64,000 nt of DNA, taken from positions 434,001 to 498,000 of the forward strand of contig NZ_JBHLUN010000002.1 in NCBI RefSeq assembly GCF_042433915.1, written 5' to 3'. Each line of letters starts with the position of its first letter. The stretch's first letter is position 1. The notes under the pieces were generated by a model. It saw nothing but the letters and a program-made list of their open reading frames with translations. It ran no database searches and had not been told where the DNA came from. Positions 1 through 8,733 of the stretch are shown here, in pieces. Position numbers and translations under genes: made by a program. The stretch is from Roseomonas elaeocarpi. GTDB taxonomy: Bacteria > Pseudomonadota > Alphaproteobacteria > Acetobacterales > Acetobacteraceae.

Positions 1-2
1 AG

Positions 3-53
3 GCTTTTCCGCTGGGCACGCCCGAGGAGCTGGCGGCCTGTATCGGGGGATGA
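3..53 (+). CDS. C-terminal end of an unidentified protein (truncated by window start)
   Basis: Reading frame 3 gives 16 residues ending in LAACIGG and a TGA stop at 51-53. The codon choice fits the neighbours and the other two frames read less naturally. Nothing else of the gene is inside the window, so no function can be given. That it is the end of a real gene is inferred from the frame alone. Confidence 0.4.
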   Translation, partial: AFPLGTPEELAACIGG

Positions 54-114
54 GGCGGGTCGGGTGAACGCCGGGGCAGCCCCCTCACCTCCACGGTGCG
101 GCTTCGCTCTGCAC

Positions 115-202
115 CGGCCGCCACCGTCCCGCGGCAGCGTCTCAAACAAAGATGAGGGAAAGGGGTCCGGGGAAAGGGAGAATTCCTTCTCCCTTTCCCC
201 GG
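115..202. repeat. Half copy of the dispersed inverted-repeat element (copy A, right arm only)
   Basis: This matches the right arm of the full elements at 12945, 37231 and 48541: a GCGGCAGCGTCTC block, then a GATGAG block, then the terminal hairpin. Here the hairpin is the best of all copies: a perfect 16-bp stem at 167-182 pairing with 187-202, loop TTCC (GGAA when read on the minus strand, a GNRA tetraloop). The left arm and the central hairpin of the family are missing. It lies 50 bp beyond the stop of the minus-strand nitroreductase, so it would be in the 3' UTR of that mRNA and could end or protect it. Confidence 0.8.
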
Positions 203-251
203 GGTCGGATCACGAAGGGCGGGCAGGACCCGAAGGCCCCGCCCCGACCGG

Positions 252-851
252 TTACTCGGCCCCGAAGCCGCCCTCGAAGGCGATCTCGCGCACCGGCTTG
301 CGCGGGCTGGGCATTTCGCGGGCCTGCAGGCCTTCGGGCAGGGTGAACTTGTCGCCCTGCTTGCCGATGGCGTAGGCGGCCTCGACCCGATAGCCCTGCG
401 GCACGTTCAGCTCGGTGAAGGCGCGCTCCAGGTCGAAGCCCACCATGCCGTGCGCCTGCCAGCCCATGCGGGTGGCCTGCAGCGCGAAGTTGCCGGCCGC
501 GGCGCCGGCGTCGAGCGAGTGGCTGTGCGACGGCACCGGCTTGTCGGCGCCGGGCGGCTGCATCAGCGAGTTCGACACCAGGATCACCAGCGCCGAGGCG
601 TTCTTGGCCCAGCTCTGGTTGAAGGGGTTGAGCAGCGCCAGGAACTTGTCCCAGTGGGCGGTGCCGCGGCGGGCGTAAAGGAAGCGCCAGGGCTGCGAGT
701 TGTAGGAGGAGGCGGCCCAGCCGCCGGCCTCGATCATGGTCAGCAGGTCGGCCTCGCTGATCATCTCGTCGGCGAAGGCGCGGGGCGACCAGCGCTCCAG
801 GAACAGCGGGTCGACCGGGTGCTCGGCGGTGCGGGAATTGGCAGTGGTCAC
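252..851 (-). CDS. Nitroreductase family protein
   Basis: A 199-residue FMN-dependent oxidoreductase of the nitroreductase fold, expected to reduce nitro compounds, quinones or similar acceptors with NAD(P)H in the cytoplasm. Visible family landmarks are RWSPRAF (residues 20-26, FMN phosphate contact), SSYNSQPWRF (48-57, FMN ring contact and dimer interface), the helix at 114-130 with DAGAAAGNFAL, and YAIGK near 160. Length is normal for the short subfamily. The start is a GTG at 851 with an AAGGAAG ribosome site about ten bases upstream. The gene stands alone: a half copy of the dispersed hairpin element lies downstream and a 470-bp non-coding stretch upstream. The natural substrate cannot be told. 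Confidence 0.88.
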   Translation of the reverse strand: MTTANSRTAEHPVDPLFLERWSPRAFADEMISEADLLTMIEAGGWAASSYNSQPWRFLYARRGTAHWDKFLALLNPFNQSWAKNASALVILVSNSLMQPPGADKPVPSHSHSLDAGAAAGNFALQATRMGWQAHGMVGFDLERAFTELNVPQGYRVEAAYAIGKQGDKFTLPEGLQAREMPSPRKPVREIAFEGGFGAE

Positions 852-1323
852 GAGGGTTCAGCTTCCTTCGGTGTCGCGGCGCGCCCGGCATCCGGTGGAT
901 CCGGTGCCCCCGGCCGTCCGACCGCGTCCCGGCGATCCCGGCCCGTCCGTTCGGGGGCGCCGGGCGCCGCAGTGGCTCCTCCGCCGCGCATGGTGCACTG
1001 CGGAAAAATCAGCGGAAGTCGTGGAACATCGTGCCGGCTTTGTCGAGGGGGCGGCCCCCGACCTTCCGACTGGGCTTCCCAACCGGGCTCCCTACTGGGG
1101 CTCCCTGCTGCGGCTCTCCGATGAGGGTGTCTGGTGGCGGGTGCCGCTGAGCCTCCAGGATGGATGCCGGTGCCCGGGGCGCGGCGCAGGGGCTGCCAGC
1201 CGGGTCCCATGCCGGGGCGCCGCGCCGCGTGGCGGAGGGTTCCGAACTCCGGCCCAGGCCGTGGCGTTGTTCGTGCGAGGGGGCGGCTCACGGGCGGCCC
1301 CGCGCGATCCGGGAGACACCAGC
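852..1323. other. Intergenic region, divergent promoters expected
   Basis: A 472-bp gap between the minus-strand nitroreductase and the plus-strand small protein at 1324. It must hold both promoters, but I see no convincing -35/-10 pair, operator or RNA structure. The open frames crossing it have poor codon use. Only the ribosome sites next to each start are recognisable. Confidence 0.5.
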
Positions 1324-1590
1324 ATGAGCAACCGCCCACCCGAAGGCCCCAAGGCGCAGCACGACGCCGGGGACGCGCCGGAAGGCTATATCCCCCGGCC
1401 GCCCTCCCCCGAGGCGATCCGGGCGGTGAGCGAGGCGCAGGGCGACATCACCGACGAGTGGAGCGGCGAGCCGGCCGAGGGCGGCCAGGGCGGGCCGCGT
1501 CGGGCGGGCACGCCCGAGGGCGGTTCCGCCGGGGGCAGCGAGGCCGGTACGGCGGGGGAAACTGCCGACAAGGACCCCGCGCCGCGCTGA
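1324..1590 (+). CDS. Small Gly/Pro/Glu-rich hypothetical protein
   Basis: An 88-residue acidic, low-complexity protein starting MSNRPPEGPKAQHDAG. The N-terminal half has some conserved-looking sequence (YIPRPPSPEAIRAVSEAQ, residues 20-37). The C-terminal half is Gly/Glu/Ala filler, probably disordered. A longer frame runs upstream to 736, but ATG 1324 has a good GGGAGA ribosome site nine bases before it and the upstream part looks non-coding. No signal peptide or membrane segment. Function unknown; it sits 76 bp before the ABC-F gene and could be co-transcribed with it. Confidence 0.6.
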   Translation: MSNRPPEGPKAQHDAGDAPEGYIPRPPSPEAIRAVSEAQGDITDEWSGEPAEGGQGGPRRAGTPEGGSAGGSEAGTAGETADKDPAPR

Positions 1591-1666
1591 GGACGCCGGC
1601 GGAAGGGCGGCGTTGCGGATGGCGACGGTTCCGCTCCGCGCTCGGGCGCTTTAAACCCCGGTCCAC

Positions 1667-3517
1667 ATGGCCGCTCCTCCGCTCCTGCTCCTCACCGATA
1701 TCCGGCAGTTCTTCGGCACCACGCCGCTGCTGCAAGGCGCCACGCTGTCCGTCTCGCCCGGCGAAAGGCTGGCGCTGGTGGGGCGCAACGGCTCGGGCAA
1801 GTCCACGCTGCTGAAGGTCGCGGCGGGGATGGTGCAGCCCGATGGCGGCACGCGCTTCGTGCAGCCGGGTGCCACGCTGCGCTACCTGCCGCAGGAGCCG
1901 GACCTCAGCGGCTACGAGAACACGCTGAGCTACGTCGAGGACGGGCTGGCGCCGGGCGACGATCCGTACCGGGCGCGCTACCTGCTGGAGCAGCTGGGCC
2001 TGAGTGGCGAGGAAACCCCGGGCGTGCTGTCGGGCGGCGAGGCGCGGCGCGCGGCGCTGGCGCGGGTGCTGGCGCCGCGGCCGGACATCCTGCTGCTGGA
2101 TGAGCCGACCAACCACCTCGACCTGCCGGCGATCGAGTGGCTCGAGGGCGAGCTGAAGTCCATGCGCTCCGCGCTGGTGACCATCTCGCACGACCGGCGC
2201 TTCCTGGAGAACCTGTCGCGGGCGATGGTCTGGCTCGATCGTGGAACCACGCGGCGGCTGGAACAGGGCTTCGCCGGTTTCGAGAACTGGCGCGACGAGG
2301 TGCTGGAGGAAGAGGAGCGCGAGGCGCACAAGCTGACCCGCAAGATCGCGCGCGAAGAGGACTGGCTGCGCTACGGCGTGACGGCGCGGCGCAAGCGCAA
2401 CGTCCGCCGCCTGGGGCAGCTGCATGACCTGCGCAAGCAGCGGCGCGAGCGGGTCGGCGCGCTGGGCAAGGTGAGCATGGCAGCCAGCGAGGCCGGCGGT
2501 TCCGGCTCGCTGGTGGTGCTGGCAGACGGGATCAGCAAAACCTATGACGGGCGCGTGGTGGTGGCGCCCTTCTCGACCCGGGTGCTGCGCGGCGACCGCA
2601 TCGGCATCGTCGGGCCGAACGGCGCGGGCAAGACCACGCTGCTCAACATGCTGACCGGCGTGCTGGCGCCCGATACCGGCGAGGTTCGGCTGGGCACGGG
2701 GCTGGAGATGGTGACGCTCGACCAGCGCCGCGCGAGCCTCGATCCCGACATGACGCTGCAGCGGGCGCTGACCGGCGACGACAGCGACATGGTCCATGTG
2801 GGCGGCACGCCGCGGCACGTGGTGGGCTACATGAAGGACTTCCTGTTCCCGCCCGAGCAGGCGCGAACCCCGCTGGGCGTGCTCTCGGGCGGCGAGCGCG
2901 GGAGGGTGATGCTGGCGCGCGCCATGGCGCGGCCGAGCAACCTGCTGGTGCTGGATGAGCCGACCAACGACCTCGACCTCGAAACGCTGGACCTGTTGCA
3001 GGAGCTGATCGCGGACTACAGCGGCACGGTGCTGCTGGTCAGCCACGACCGTGACTTCCTCGATCGCTGCGCGACCTCGGTGATCGCCTCCGAGGGCGAC
3101 GGGGCCTGGGGGGAATATGCCGGCGGCTATTCCGACATGGTGGCGCAGCGCGGGCACGGGGTGCAGGCGCGGCGGGTGGCGGAAGCGGCGCGGGACGGCG
3201 GCACAGGGGGCGGCGCGGCGGGCAACGGCGGCGCGGCCGGGGGAGTCGCTGGGGGAACCACGCCGGGCACCCAGCGCCGGCGGCTGTCGATGCGGGAACA
3301 GGAAGGGCTCAAGACCCTGCCCGCGCGGATGGAGAAGCTGTCGGCCGAGCTGCGCAAGCTGGGCGAGATCCTGGCCGATCCTGCGCTCTACAGCCGCGAC
3401 CGGGCCCGCTTCGACAAGGCCTCGGCCATGATGGCGGAGCGGCAGGCGGAGCTGGCGCGGGCCGAGGAGGAATGGCTGGAGCTGGAAATGCTGCGCGAGG
3501 AAATCGAAGGGGGCTGA
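1667..3517 (+). CDS. uup: ABC-F family ATPase (Uup-like)
   Basis: A 616-residue soluble protein with two ABC ATPase domains and no membrane segment. ABC-F proteins act on ribosomes or, for Uup, on ribosome assembly and DNA-related stability. Domain 1 has Walker A GRNGSGKST (39-47), signature LSGGEARR (121-128) and Walker B LLLDEPTNHLD (142-152). The linker contains the basic stretch at 232-264 typical of the Uup branch. Domain 2 has Walker A GPNGAGKTT (316-324), LSGGERGR and LVLDEPTNDLD. After a Gly/Ala-rich spacer, the C-terminus is a charged coiled coil (about residues 540-616), also a Uup feature, proposed to bind DNA in that family. The gene faces a small gene on the other strand, with a GC-rich hairpin between them. 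Confidence 0.88.
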   Translation: MAAPPLLLLTDIRQFFGTTPLLQGATLSVSPGERLALVGRNGSGKSTLLKVAAGMVQPDGGTRFVQPGATLRYLPQEPDLSGYENTLSYVEDGLAPGDDPYRARYLLEQLGLSGEETPGVLSGGEARRAALARVLAPRPDILLLDEPTNHLDLPAIEWLEGELKSMRSALVTISHDRRFLENLSRAMVWLDRGTTRRLEQGFAGFENWRDEVLEEEEREAHKLTRKIAREEDWLRYGVTARRKRNVRRLGQLHDLRKQRRERVGALGKVSMAASEAGGSGSLVVLADGISKTYDGRVVVAPFSTRVLRGDRIGIVGPNGAGKTTLLNMLTGVLAPDTGEVRLGTGLEMVTLDQRRASLDPDMTLQRALTGDDSDMVHVGGTPRHVVGYMKDFLFPPEQARTPLGVLSGGERGRVMLARAMARPSNLLVLDEPTNDLDLETLDLLQELIADYSGTVLLVSHDRDFLDRCATSVIASEGDGAWGEYAGGYSDMVAQRGHGVQARRVAEAARDGGTGGGAAGNGGAAGGVAGGTTPGTQRRRLSMREQEGLKTLPARMEKLSAELRKLGEILADPALYSRDRARFDKASAMMAERQAELARAEEEWLELEMLREEIEGG

Positions 3518-3592
3518 GCGGTTCTGCCCTCATCCTGCCCACACCTGCCTGCCCCGTGGGGCGCATGGCAGGGTCCGTGCCGCTGTCTGCCC

Positions 3593-3619
3593 CCGCCGCC
3601 CCGCGCGGCGGGGCGGCGG
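3593..3619. terminator. GC-rich hairpin between convergent genes
   Basis: A perfect 10-bp stem (CCGCCGCCCC with GGGGCGGCGG) around a 7-base loop. There is no T-tract on either side. It lies between the stop of uup and the stop of the small minus-strand gene, so it may serve both directions. Confidence 0.5.
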
Positions 3620-3660
3620 AAGGCGCCGGGGTTCGGGCGGCCGCCGGGCCGCCCCCCTTC

Positions 3661-3831
3661 TCAGTTCTGCTCTTCGTGCGGGGCTTCGGCGGGCGTGCCG
3701 CCGGCCGCCGCGGCCGCCTCGGCCTCTTCTTCCTGCTTGCGGCGGGCCTTGGCTTCCGCCTTGGCATCGGCCTTGGCCTGCTTGGCGCGCTCGCGCTCGG
3801 CGCGCTCGAAATTGTAGTTCGGCTTGCGCAT
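3661..3831 (-). CDS. Small charged alphaproteobacterial protein, function unknown
   Basis: A 56-residue protein starting MRKPNYNFERAERERAK and followed by Lys/Glu/Ala-rich sequence that should form one long helix, then a short Gly/Pro tail. Proteins with this MRKPNY-FERAER start are common as uncharacterised small proteins in alphaproteobacteria (recalled, not searched). ATG 3831 is preceded by a GAGGAG ribosome site six bases away, which decides the start. A longer frame continues upstream but has no such site. No membrane or export signal. It faces uup tail to tail. Confidence 0.7.
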   Translation of the reverse strand: MRKPNYNFERAERERAKQAKADAKAEAKARRKQEEEAEAAAAAGGTPAEAPHEEQN

Positions 3832-4128
3832 GGTTCTGTCGCTCCTCGCTGTTCGTCGCCGCTTTTGGCAGCAAGGCGCCCCGGCTTGAAGAGGTGATCG
3901 GGTCTTCCTGCCCCGCTGTCCCTGGCGCCCGTTCCTGGACCATCCCCTTGGTCCCCCCTGCCCCTGGAGGATATGCCCCGGCGATGCCCCCTTTCTTTCG
4001 CGGCGCCGGGGCGTGACGCCCCGGGGCGGAGGTCGCACACTGCCGGGCATGACCTTACAGCCCAGACGGCGGCCGCGATGCGGCGGCGGCCGGCGCCTTG
4101 CCCCCGAACCACGCGGGGGCGGGCGGGA

Positions 4129-5352
4129 ATGAGCGGGGCAGCCGCCCCGGCCCTTCCGGAACGCCCGCCCACCCCGCCCCTGTGGCTGCTGACGCTGGTG
4201 ACCTTCTCCGGCACGCTGGCCATGCACATTTTCGTGCCCGCCCTGCCCGCGGCGGCGCGGGACCTGGGCGCCAGCACCGCCACCATGCAGGGGGCGATCA
4301 GCTTCTACCTGGTGGGGCTCGCGGTGGGGCAGCTCTTCTACGGGCCGGTCTCCGACGTGCACGGCCGCAAGCCGGTGCTGATGGTGGGGCTGGCGCTTTA
4401 TACCCTGGCCGGGCTGGCGGCGTTGCTGGCGCCGGGCGCCGGGGTGCTGATCGGCGCGCGGCTGATCCAGGCGCTGGGCGGCTGTGCCGGGCTGGCGCTG
4501 GGCCGGGCCATGGTGCGCGACACCGCCGGCCCGCAGGAGGCGGCGTCACGGCTGGCGCTGCTGAACCTGATGGTTTCGGCGGGGCCGGGCCTGGCGCCGG
4601 CGGTGGGCGGCGCGCTGACGGCGACGCTGGGGTGGCGGTCGATCTTCGCGCTGCTGTGCCTGATGGGCGCGACCTCGATCCTGTTGTGCTGGTGGCGGCT
4701 GCCGGAAACGGGACGGCGGGTGGAGGGCGTGAACGCGGCCTCGCTGATCCGCGACTACGCGCATCTCCTGCGCTCGCCGGTGTTCGGCGGCTACGCGCTG
4801 GGCGGGGCCTGCACCACCACCACCATGTACGCCTTTATCGCCGCCTCGCCCTTTATCTTCGTGAACGAGATGCACCGCCCGGTGGCGGAGGTCGGCCTCT
4901 ACCTCGGCATCATGATCCTGGGCCTCGCGGCGGGCAGCCTGCTGGCCTCGCGGCTGGTGCGGCGCATCAGCATCGACCGGCTGATGGTGGGCGCGGGTGC
5001 CGCGGCGCTGCTCGGCTCCTGCGTCTTCCTGCTCGTGGTGCTGAGCGGGCGGCTGAGCGTGCCGCTGGTGGTGGGGCCGCTGGTGCTGGTGGCGCTGGGC
5101 TGCGGCATCGCCAGCCCGATGGCGCTCACCCGCTCGGTCAGCGTGAACCCGGCGCTGATCGGCTCGGCGGCCGGGCTCTACGGCTTCGGCCAGATGGCCT
5201 GGGGTGCGCTGTGCTCGGCGCTGGTGGGGCAGGGACAGGACCCGGCGCTGAGCGCCGCGCTGATCCTGGTGGGCGGCGGCGTGCTGGGGCAATTGGCCTT
5301 CCAGGTGGCCGGACGGTCGCGGGCTTCGGACCGCCCGAAGACGGCGGGCTGA
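4129..5352 (+). CDS. MFS multidrug exporter, Bcr/CflA family
   Basis: A 407-residue inner-membrane transporter with about 12 hydrophobic helices. The major-facilitator motif between helices 2 and 3 is present as GPVSDVHGRKP (72-82). The N-terminal stretch LAMHIFVPALPAAARDLG (30-47) and the block ALGGCAGLALGRAMVRD are typical of the Bcr/CflA drug:H+ antiporters, which export bicyclomycin, chloramphenicol-like drugs or sulfonamides in other bacteria. The frame is open from 3973, but ATG 4129 begins just before helix 1 and gives the usual family length. No regulator lies next to it. A short hairpin follows the stop. Confidence 0.85.
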   Translation: MSGAAAPALPERPPTPPLWLLTLVTFSGTLAMHIFVPALPAAARDLGASTATMQGAISFYLVGLAVGQLFYGPVSDVHGRKPVLMVGLALYTLAGLAALLAPGAGVLIGARLIQALGGCAGLALGRAMVRDTAGPQEAASRLALLNLMVSAGPGLAPAVGGALTATLGWRSIFALLCLMGATSILLCWWRLPETGRRVEGVNAASLIRDYAHLLRSPVFGGYALGGACTTTTMYAFIAASPFIFVNEMHRPVAEVGLYLGIMILGLAAGSLLASRLVRRISIDRLMVGAGAAALLGSCVFLLVVLSGRLSVPLVVGPLVLVALGCGIASPMALTRSVSVNPALIGSAAGLYGFGQMAWGALCSALVGQGQDPALSAALILVGGGVLGQLAFQVAGRSRASDRPKTAG

Positions 5353-5365
5353 AGGAGTGCGATCT

Positions 5366-5381
5366 GGGGCGGCTTCGCCCC
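5366..5381. terminator. Short hairpin between convergent genes
   Basis: A 6-bp GGGGCG/CGCCCC stem with a GCTT loop, in the 57-bp gap between the converging MFS and flavoprotein genes. There is no T-tract, so terminator function is only a guess from position. Confidence 0.35.
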
Positions 5382-5409
5382 GCTTCCTGGGCCCGCGCCA
5401 CGGCGGGGT

Positions 5410-5949
5410 TCAGCCGGGAAGCGGGGCGCGCAGCCTGCCGGCATAGGCCGTGGCGGCGCCCGCCAGGGTGTCGTCGGAGGCCGTCCTGGCGCCGAAAACC
5501 AGGAAGGGCTCCTGCCAGGCAAGGCCGCAGCGATGCGCCGTGGCATGCAGCGGGCGCAGCAGCTCCGGCAGGGGGAACAGATTGGGCCCCGAGGCGGCGT
5601 AGGCCTCCGGCCGGTTCCCCGCGGTCGCGGCCACCAGCAGGGGGCGCCCGGCCAGCCTTGCCCCCTCGGTCTCGGCGTTGATGTAGAACATCCGGGTCAG
5701 CACCACGTCCTGCCAGAGCTTCAGCAGGGGCGGCGTGGAATACCACTGCACCGGGAACTGCAGCACGATCCGCCGCGCGGCCAGCAGGCGCGCCACCTCC
5801 GCCTCCGCATCGATCCGGCCGCCGGGATAAAGCGCGTCGAGATGCACCACCTCCACGTCTGGCAGGGCCGAGGCCGCCCCGGCCAGGGCCTTGTTGGCGC
5901 GCGACGCGGCGTAGTCGGGGTGGCAAAGGAGGATCAGGGTCTTGGTCAA
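5410..5949 (-). CDS. NAD(P)H-dependent flavodoxin-fold oxidoreductase (KefF/MdaB-like)
   Basis: About 179 residues of the quinone-reductase/modulator-of-drug-activity family, which reduces quinones with NAD(P)H through bound FMN or FAD. The N-terminal strand TKTLILLCHPDYAASRAN (cofactor phosphate loop) and the family hallmark FPVQWYSTPPLLKLWQDVV are clear. I chose TTG 5949, with GGAAG eight bases upstream, because the protein then begins at the first beta strand as usual and leaves a 94-bp divergent promoter. An in-frame ATG at 6033 would add 28 residues but would overlap the start of the divergent LysR gene. The LysR neighbour is the likely regulator. Confidence 0.82.
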   Translation of the reverse strand: MTKTLILLCHPDYAASRANKALAGAASALPDVEVVHLDALYPGGRIDAEAEVARLLAARRIVLQFPVQWYSTPPLLKLWQDVVLTRMFYINAETEGARLAGRPLLVAATAGNRPEAYAASGPNLFPLPELLRPLHATAHRCGLAWQEPFLVFGARTASDDTLAGAATAYAGRLRAPLPG

Positions 5950-6043
5950 GGTGCTGCTTCCGGGGAACAGGGGATGCGCGCCAAACTCAGCCGCCGACCG
6001 GTATTGTTCCACTTGATCCTTCGTATGCGGCATGATCGATCCC
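5950..6043. promoter_or_regulatory. Divergent LysR-type control region
   Basis: A 94-bp gap between the start of the oxidoreductase (minus) and the LysR gene (plus). It is less GC-rich than its surroundings. A LysR-type regulator normally binds such a region and controls both genes. I could not settle on one T-N11-A operator, so the site is inferred from gene arrangement alone. Confidence 0.4.
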
Positions 6044-6961
6044 ATGAATGACCTGCGCGGGATCGACCTCAACCTCCTGGTGATCCTGGAAACCCTGCTG
6101 GAGGAAGCGCACGTGACCCGCGCGGCACGTCGGCTGGGCCTGTCGCAGCCCGCCGCCTCCAACGCGCTGGACCGCCTCCGCCACCAGTTCGGCGACCGGC
6201 TGCTCAGGCGCGAGGGTGGCGTTCTGCGCCCGACTCCCAGGGCCGAGGCGCTGCGGGCACCGCTGGGCGAGGCGCTGCGGGCGTTGCGCGGCGTGCTGAA
6301 CCTTTCCGCGCCGCCGCTGGCGGAGGCCCGGCAGGTGGTGCGCATCCTGATCGCGGACGCCCCTGCCGCCGCAATGCTGCCCGAGCTGCAGAACCGGCTG
6401 ACCGCCACGGCCCCCGGCGTGACGCTGGCGCTGCTGCCCTGGGCGGGGGCGGCGGATGCGCTGGCCCGGCTGTCGCGCGGCGACGTCGACCTCGTCGCGT
6501 CCGTGCTGCCGCCGCTCGAGCCTCCCCTGCGCGGACGCCTGCTGCTGGAGGAGCACTACCTGGTCGCCATGCGGGCGGACCATCCGGCGGCGGCGGGTTT
6601 CGACCTCGCGCAATGGCTCAACCATCCGCACGTCGTGGTGTCCGGCCATGGCGCGACGGAAACGCCGCTGGACGCCCTGTTGGCGGCGCGCGGCCTGTCG
6701 CGGCAGGTGGGCGTCGTGGTGCCGAGCTTCCTCCTGGTCGCCCCGCTGCTGGCCCGGTCGGACCTCCTGGCCATGCTTCCGTCGCGCTGCGTTCCGGCGG
6801 AGGCGGGTTTCGCGGTGCGGCCGCTGCCGCTGCCGGTCCAGGGTTTCCGGCTGGATCTCGCCTGGCACGAGCGCCGCGCGGAGGATGCGGTGGTGATGCA
6901 CGTGGCCGGGTTGATGAGCGAAGCGCTGCGAAGCGAGCCGGAGGGCGACGGCGGCCATTGA
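6044..6961 (+). CDS. LysR-family transcriptional regulator
   Basis: A 305-residue regulator with an N-terminal winged helix-turn-helix (about residues 9-66: LNLLVILETLLEEAHVTRAA, then LGLSQPAASNALDRLR) and a C-terminal effector-binding domain (about 90-290). The start MNDLRGIDLN is the usual one in this branch; ATG 6032 lies in frame four codons upstream and is possible. It is divergent from the flavodoxin-fold reductase at 5410, so the reductase is the most likely target, perhaps induced by a quinone or another electrophile. The inducer cannot be read from sequence. Confidence 0.88.
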   Translation: MNDLRGIDLNLLVILETLLEEAHVTRAARRLGLSQPAASNALDRLRHQFGDRLLRREGGVLRPTPRAEALRAPLGEALRALRGVLNLSAPPLAEARQVVRILIADAPAAAMLPELQNRLTATAPGVTLALLPWAGAADALARLSRGDVDLVASVLPPLEPPLRGRLLLEEHYLVAMRADHPAAAGFDLAQWLNHPHVVVSGHGATETPLDALLAARGLSRQVGVVVPSFLLVAPLLARSDLLAMLPSRCVPAEAGFAVRPLPLPVQGFRLDLAWHERRAEDAVVMHVAGLMSEALRSEPEGDGGH

Positions 6962-7224
6962 CCGCGCGCGTCCGGAGACGCGCGGACCGGCGGGGCAACA
7001 GCCCTCCGGCGGCAGAAGGGCACCGCGCCCGTGGGCGCGACGCGGCAGCGCCCGGGCGATGGTTGCGGGACGGACCCGGGCGGCCGGCCTGCCGATCCTG
7101 GCTGCCGGCCGGGAGCCACCGGAACGGGATGCGGAACCTCACCGCTGCGCGCGCAGCCCGGCGGCCACGCATCCGCCGCCCGGCAGCGGCGTTACCCCCT
7201 CACGACACCAGAGGAGAGCTGTTC

Positions 7225-7467
7225 ATGGCGGATGTGAGCGCGATCAAGGAGCACATGGAGATCATCGGCGCCGATGGCGGCCATATCGGCACCGTCGACC
7301 ACGTCGATGGCAACCGCATCAAGCTGACCAAGAACGACAGCGGCGCGGGCGGCAAGCACCACTACCTGCCGCTCTCGCTGATCGAGGACGTGGATGGCGG
7401 CAAGGCCCGCGCCTCCTTCAAGGCGGAGCTGGCGCCGCAGTTCTGGGAAACCGACGCCGCGAACTGA
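7225..7467 (+). CDS. DUF2171 domain protein
   Basis: An 80-residue soluble protein: MADVSAIKEHMEIIGADG, then GTVDHVDGNRIKLTKND and HHYLPLSLIEDVD. This is the compact beta-barrel DUF2171 pattern (IxxHMxVxGxDGxxIGxVDxVxGxxIKL), related to the PRC barrel. Members are widespread in proteobacteria and often stress-inducible, but the biochemical role is unknown. The ribosome site GAGGAGAGC lies five bases before ATG 7225. A strong intrinsic terminator follows at 7513, so the gene is probably a single transcription unit. Confidence 0.85.
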   Translation: MADVSAIKEHMEIIGADGGHIGTVDHVDGNRIKLTKNDSGAGGKHHYLPLSLIEDVDGGKARASFKAELAPQFWETDAAN

Positions 7468-7512
7468 GCATCCCGTGGGCGCCCTCGCGGCGCCCCGGAA
7501 CGCGTGCCCGGA

Positions 7513-7538
7513 AGCCCGGTGGGGAAACCCGCCGGGCT
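7513..7538 (+). terminator. Rho-independent-type terminator after the DUF2171 gene
   Basis: An 11-bp stem (AGCCCGGTGGG pairing with CCCGCCGGGCT, one G-T pair) closed by a GAAA tetraloop and followed by TTCGTT. It is 45 bases after the stop codon. This is one of the clearest terminators in the window. Confidence 0.8.
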
Positions 7539-7710
7539 TTCGTTGCTGCGCGTCGCGGATGCCTTCGCGCTTGGCGCCAAGGGTGGTCGCCGGGCATCGC
7601 GGGGTGACGCCATGATCGTCCCCGGGGCGGCCGAAATGTCACATTCGCTCGCGGAGCGGAGCGCCCTGCCTTCCAACTCCGGGAAGTGCCCCTCACTTGC
7701 CGGAACTGGT

Positions 7711-8733
7711 GTGGTGCGATGGAGAACCGGATTGCGGGTGCTGCGGCGCTTCGGGCGACTGACCAGCGAGAGCGTGATGGCCTTCGTCGAGGACAACGCG
7801 ATGCTGCGCGGGGCGGCGATCGCCTATTACGCGATCTTCTCGCTCGCCCCGATCCTGGTGATCGCGGTGGCCATCGCCGGCTACGTCTTCGGCACCGAGC
7901 GCGCGCAGGCCGAGGTCGCCGAGCAGACGGAGCTGGTGGTCGGGACGCAGGCGGCGGAGCTGATCGCCTCCATGCTGAACTCGGCCAGCCATTTCGGCTC
8001 GGGCCTGGTGGCGACAACGATCAGCCTCGTGGGCATCCTGGTCACCTCCTCGGGCATGTTCGGGGCGGTCGAGTCCTCGTTGAACGACATCCTGCAGGTG
8101 CCGCCGGCGGCCTCCACCTGGTGGGCCACGATCCGCACGCGGCTGATGGGGCTGCTGCTGGTCGGCGCGGTGGGCTTCCTGCTGATCACGCTGCTGATCG
8201 CCAACGCGGTGCTGGAAAAGGTGAAGGTCTACCTGGGCATGCTGCCCAACACGCAGCTGCTGGTGGACCTCGCCAATTTCGGGCTGTCCTTCACCATGCT
8301 GGCGCTGGCGGTGGGCGTGCTGTTCCGCGTGCTGCCGAACCGCTGGCTGAGCTGGGGCGAGATCGCGGTGGGGGCGCTGGTGACGGCGGCGCTGCTGCTG
8401 GTCGGGCGCTACGGCATCAGCCTTTACATGAGCCAGGCCGGCGTTGCCTCGTCCTACGGCGCGGCGGGCACCGTCTTCGTGGTGCTGCTGTGGATCTACT
8501 ATTCCACGCTGATCTTCCTGTTCGGCGCCGAGTGCGTGAAGGTTTACGCCCGCCACACGAGCGGCGGCCACATCCAGCAGAAGGAGCTGGGCGAGATGGC
8601 GCCCGACGAGAAGCCGGAGGAGGGCTGCCTGGGCAGCGTCACCGGCGAACTCGGCCGGCGGGTGCTCTCCCCCGGCGAAGCCGAACAGGCCCGCACCACC
8701 CAAGAAACCGCCCTGCGCGAGGAAGTCGCCTGA
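7711..8733 (+). CDS. YihY/BrkB family inner-membrane protein
   Basis: About 340 residues with six predicted membrane helices. The family signature is clear at AFVEDNAMLRGAAIAYYAIFSLAP, followed by TTISLVGILVTSSGMFGAVESSLNDI and the final helices around AAGTVFVVLLWIYYSTLIFLFGAE. YihY proteins were once annotated as ribonuclease BN; their real role is unknown, and a transport or envelope function is supposed. The cytoplasmic tail is charged. The start is uncertain: GTG 7711 with GGAA upstream gives the usual short N-terminus, while ATG 7612 and 7636 are in-frame alternatives that add residues unlike the family. The gene ends in a hairpin shared with the convergent GNAT gene. Confidence 0.82.
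   Translation: MVRWRTGLRVLRRFGRLTSESVMAFVEDNAMLRGAAIAYYAIFSLAPILVIAVAIAGYVFGTERAQAEVAEQTELVVGTQAAELIASMLNSASHFGSGLVATTISLVGILVTSSGMFGAVESSLNDILQVPPAASTWWATIRTRLMGLLLVGAVGFLLITLLIANAVLEKVKVYLGMLPNTQLLVDLANFGLSFTMLALAVGVLFRVLPNRWLSWGEIAVGALVTAALLLVGRYGISLYMSQAGVASSYGAAGTVFVVLLWIYYSTLIFLFGAECVKVYARHTSGGHIQQKELGEMAPDEKPEEGCLGSVTGELGRRVLSPGEAEQARTTQETALREEVA

Noticed and set aside
736..1323. N-terminal extension of the small protein at 1324
   Set aside because: The open frame continues upstream but overlaps the nitroreductase start, has poor codon use, and ATG 1324 has its own ribosome site.
6962..7224. EcfG-type general stress promoter before the DUF2171 gene
   Set aside because: GGAAC occurs twice, but no GTT element stands 16-17 bases downstream of either.
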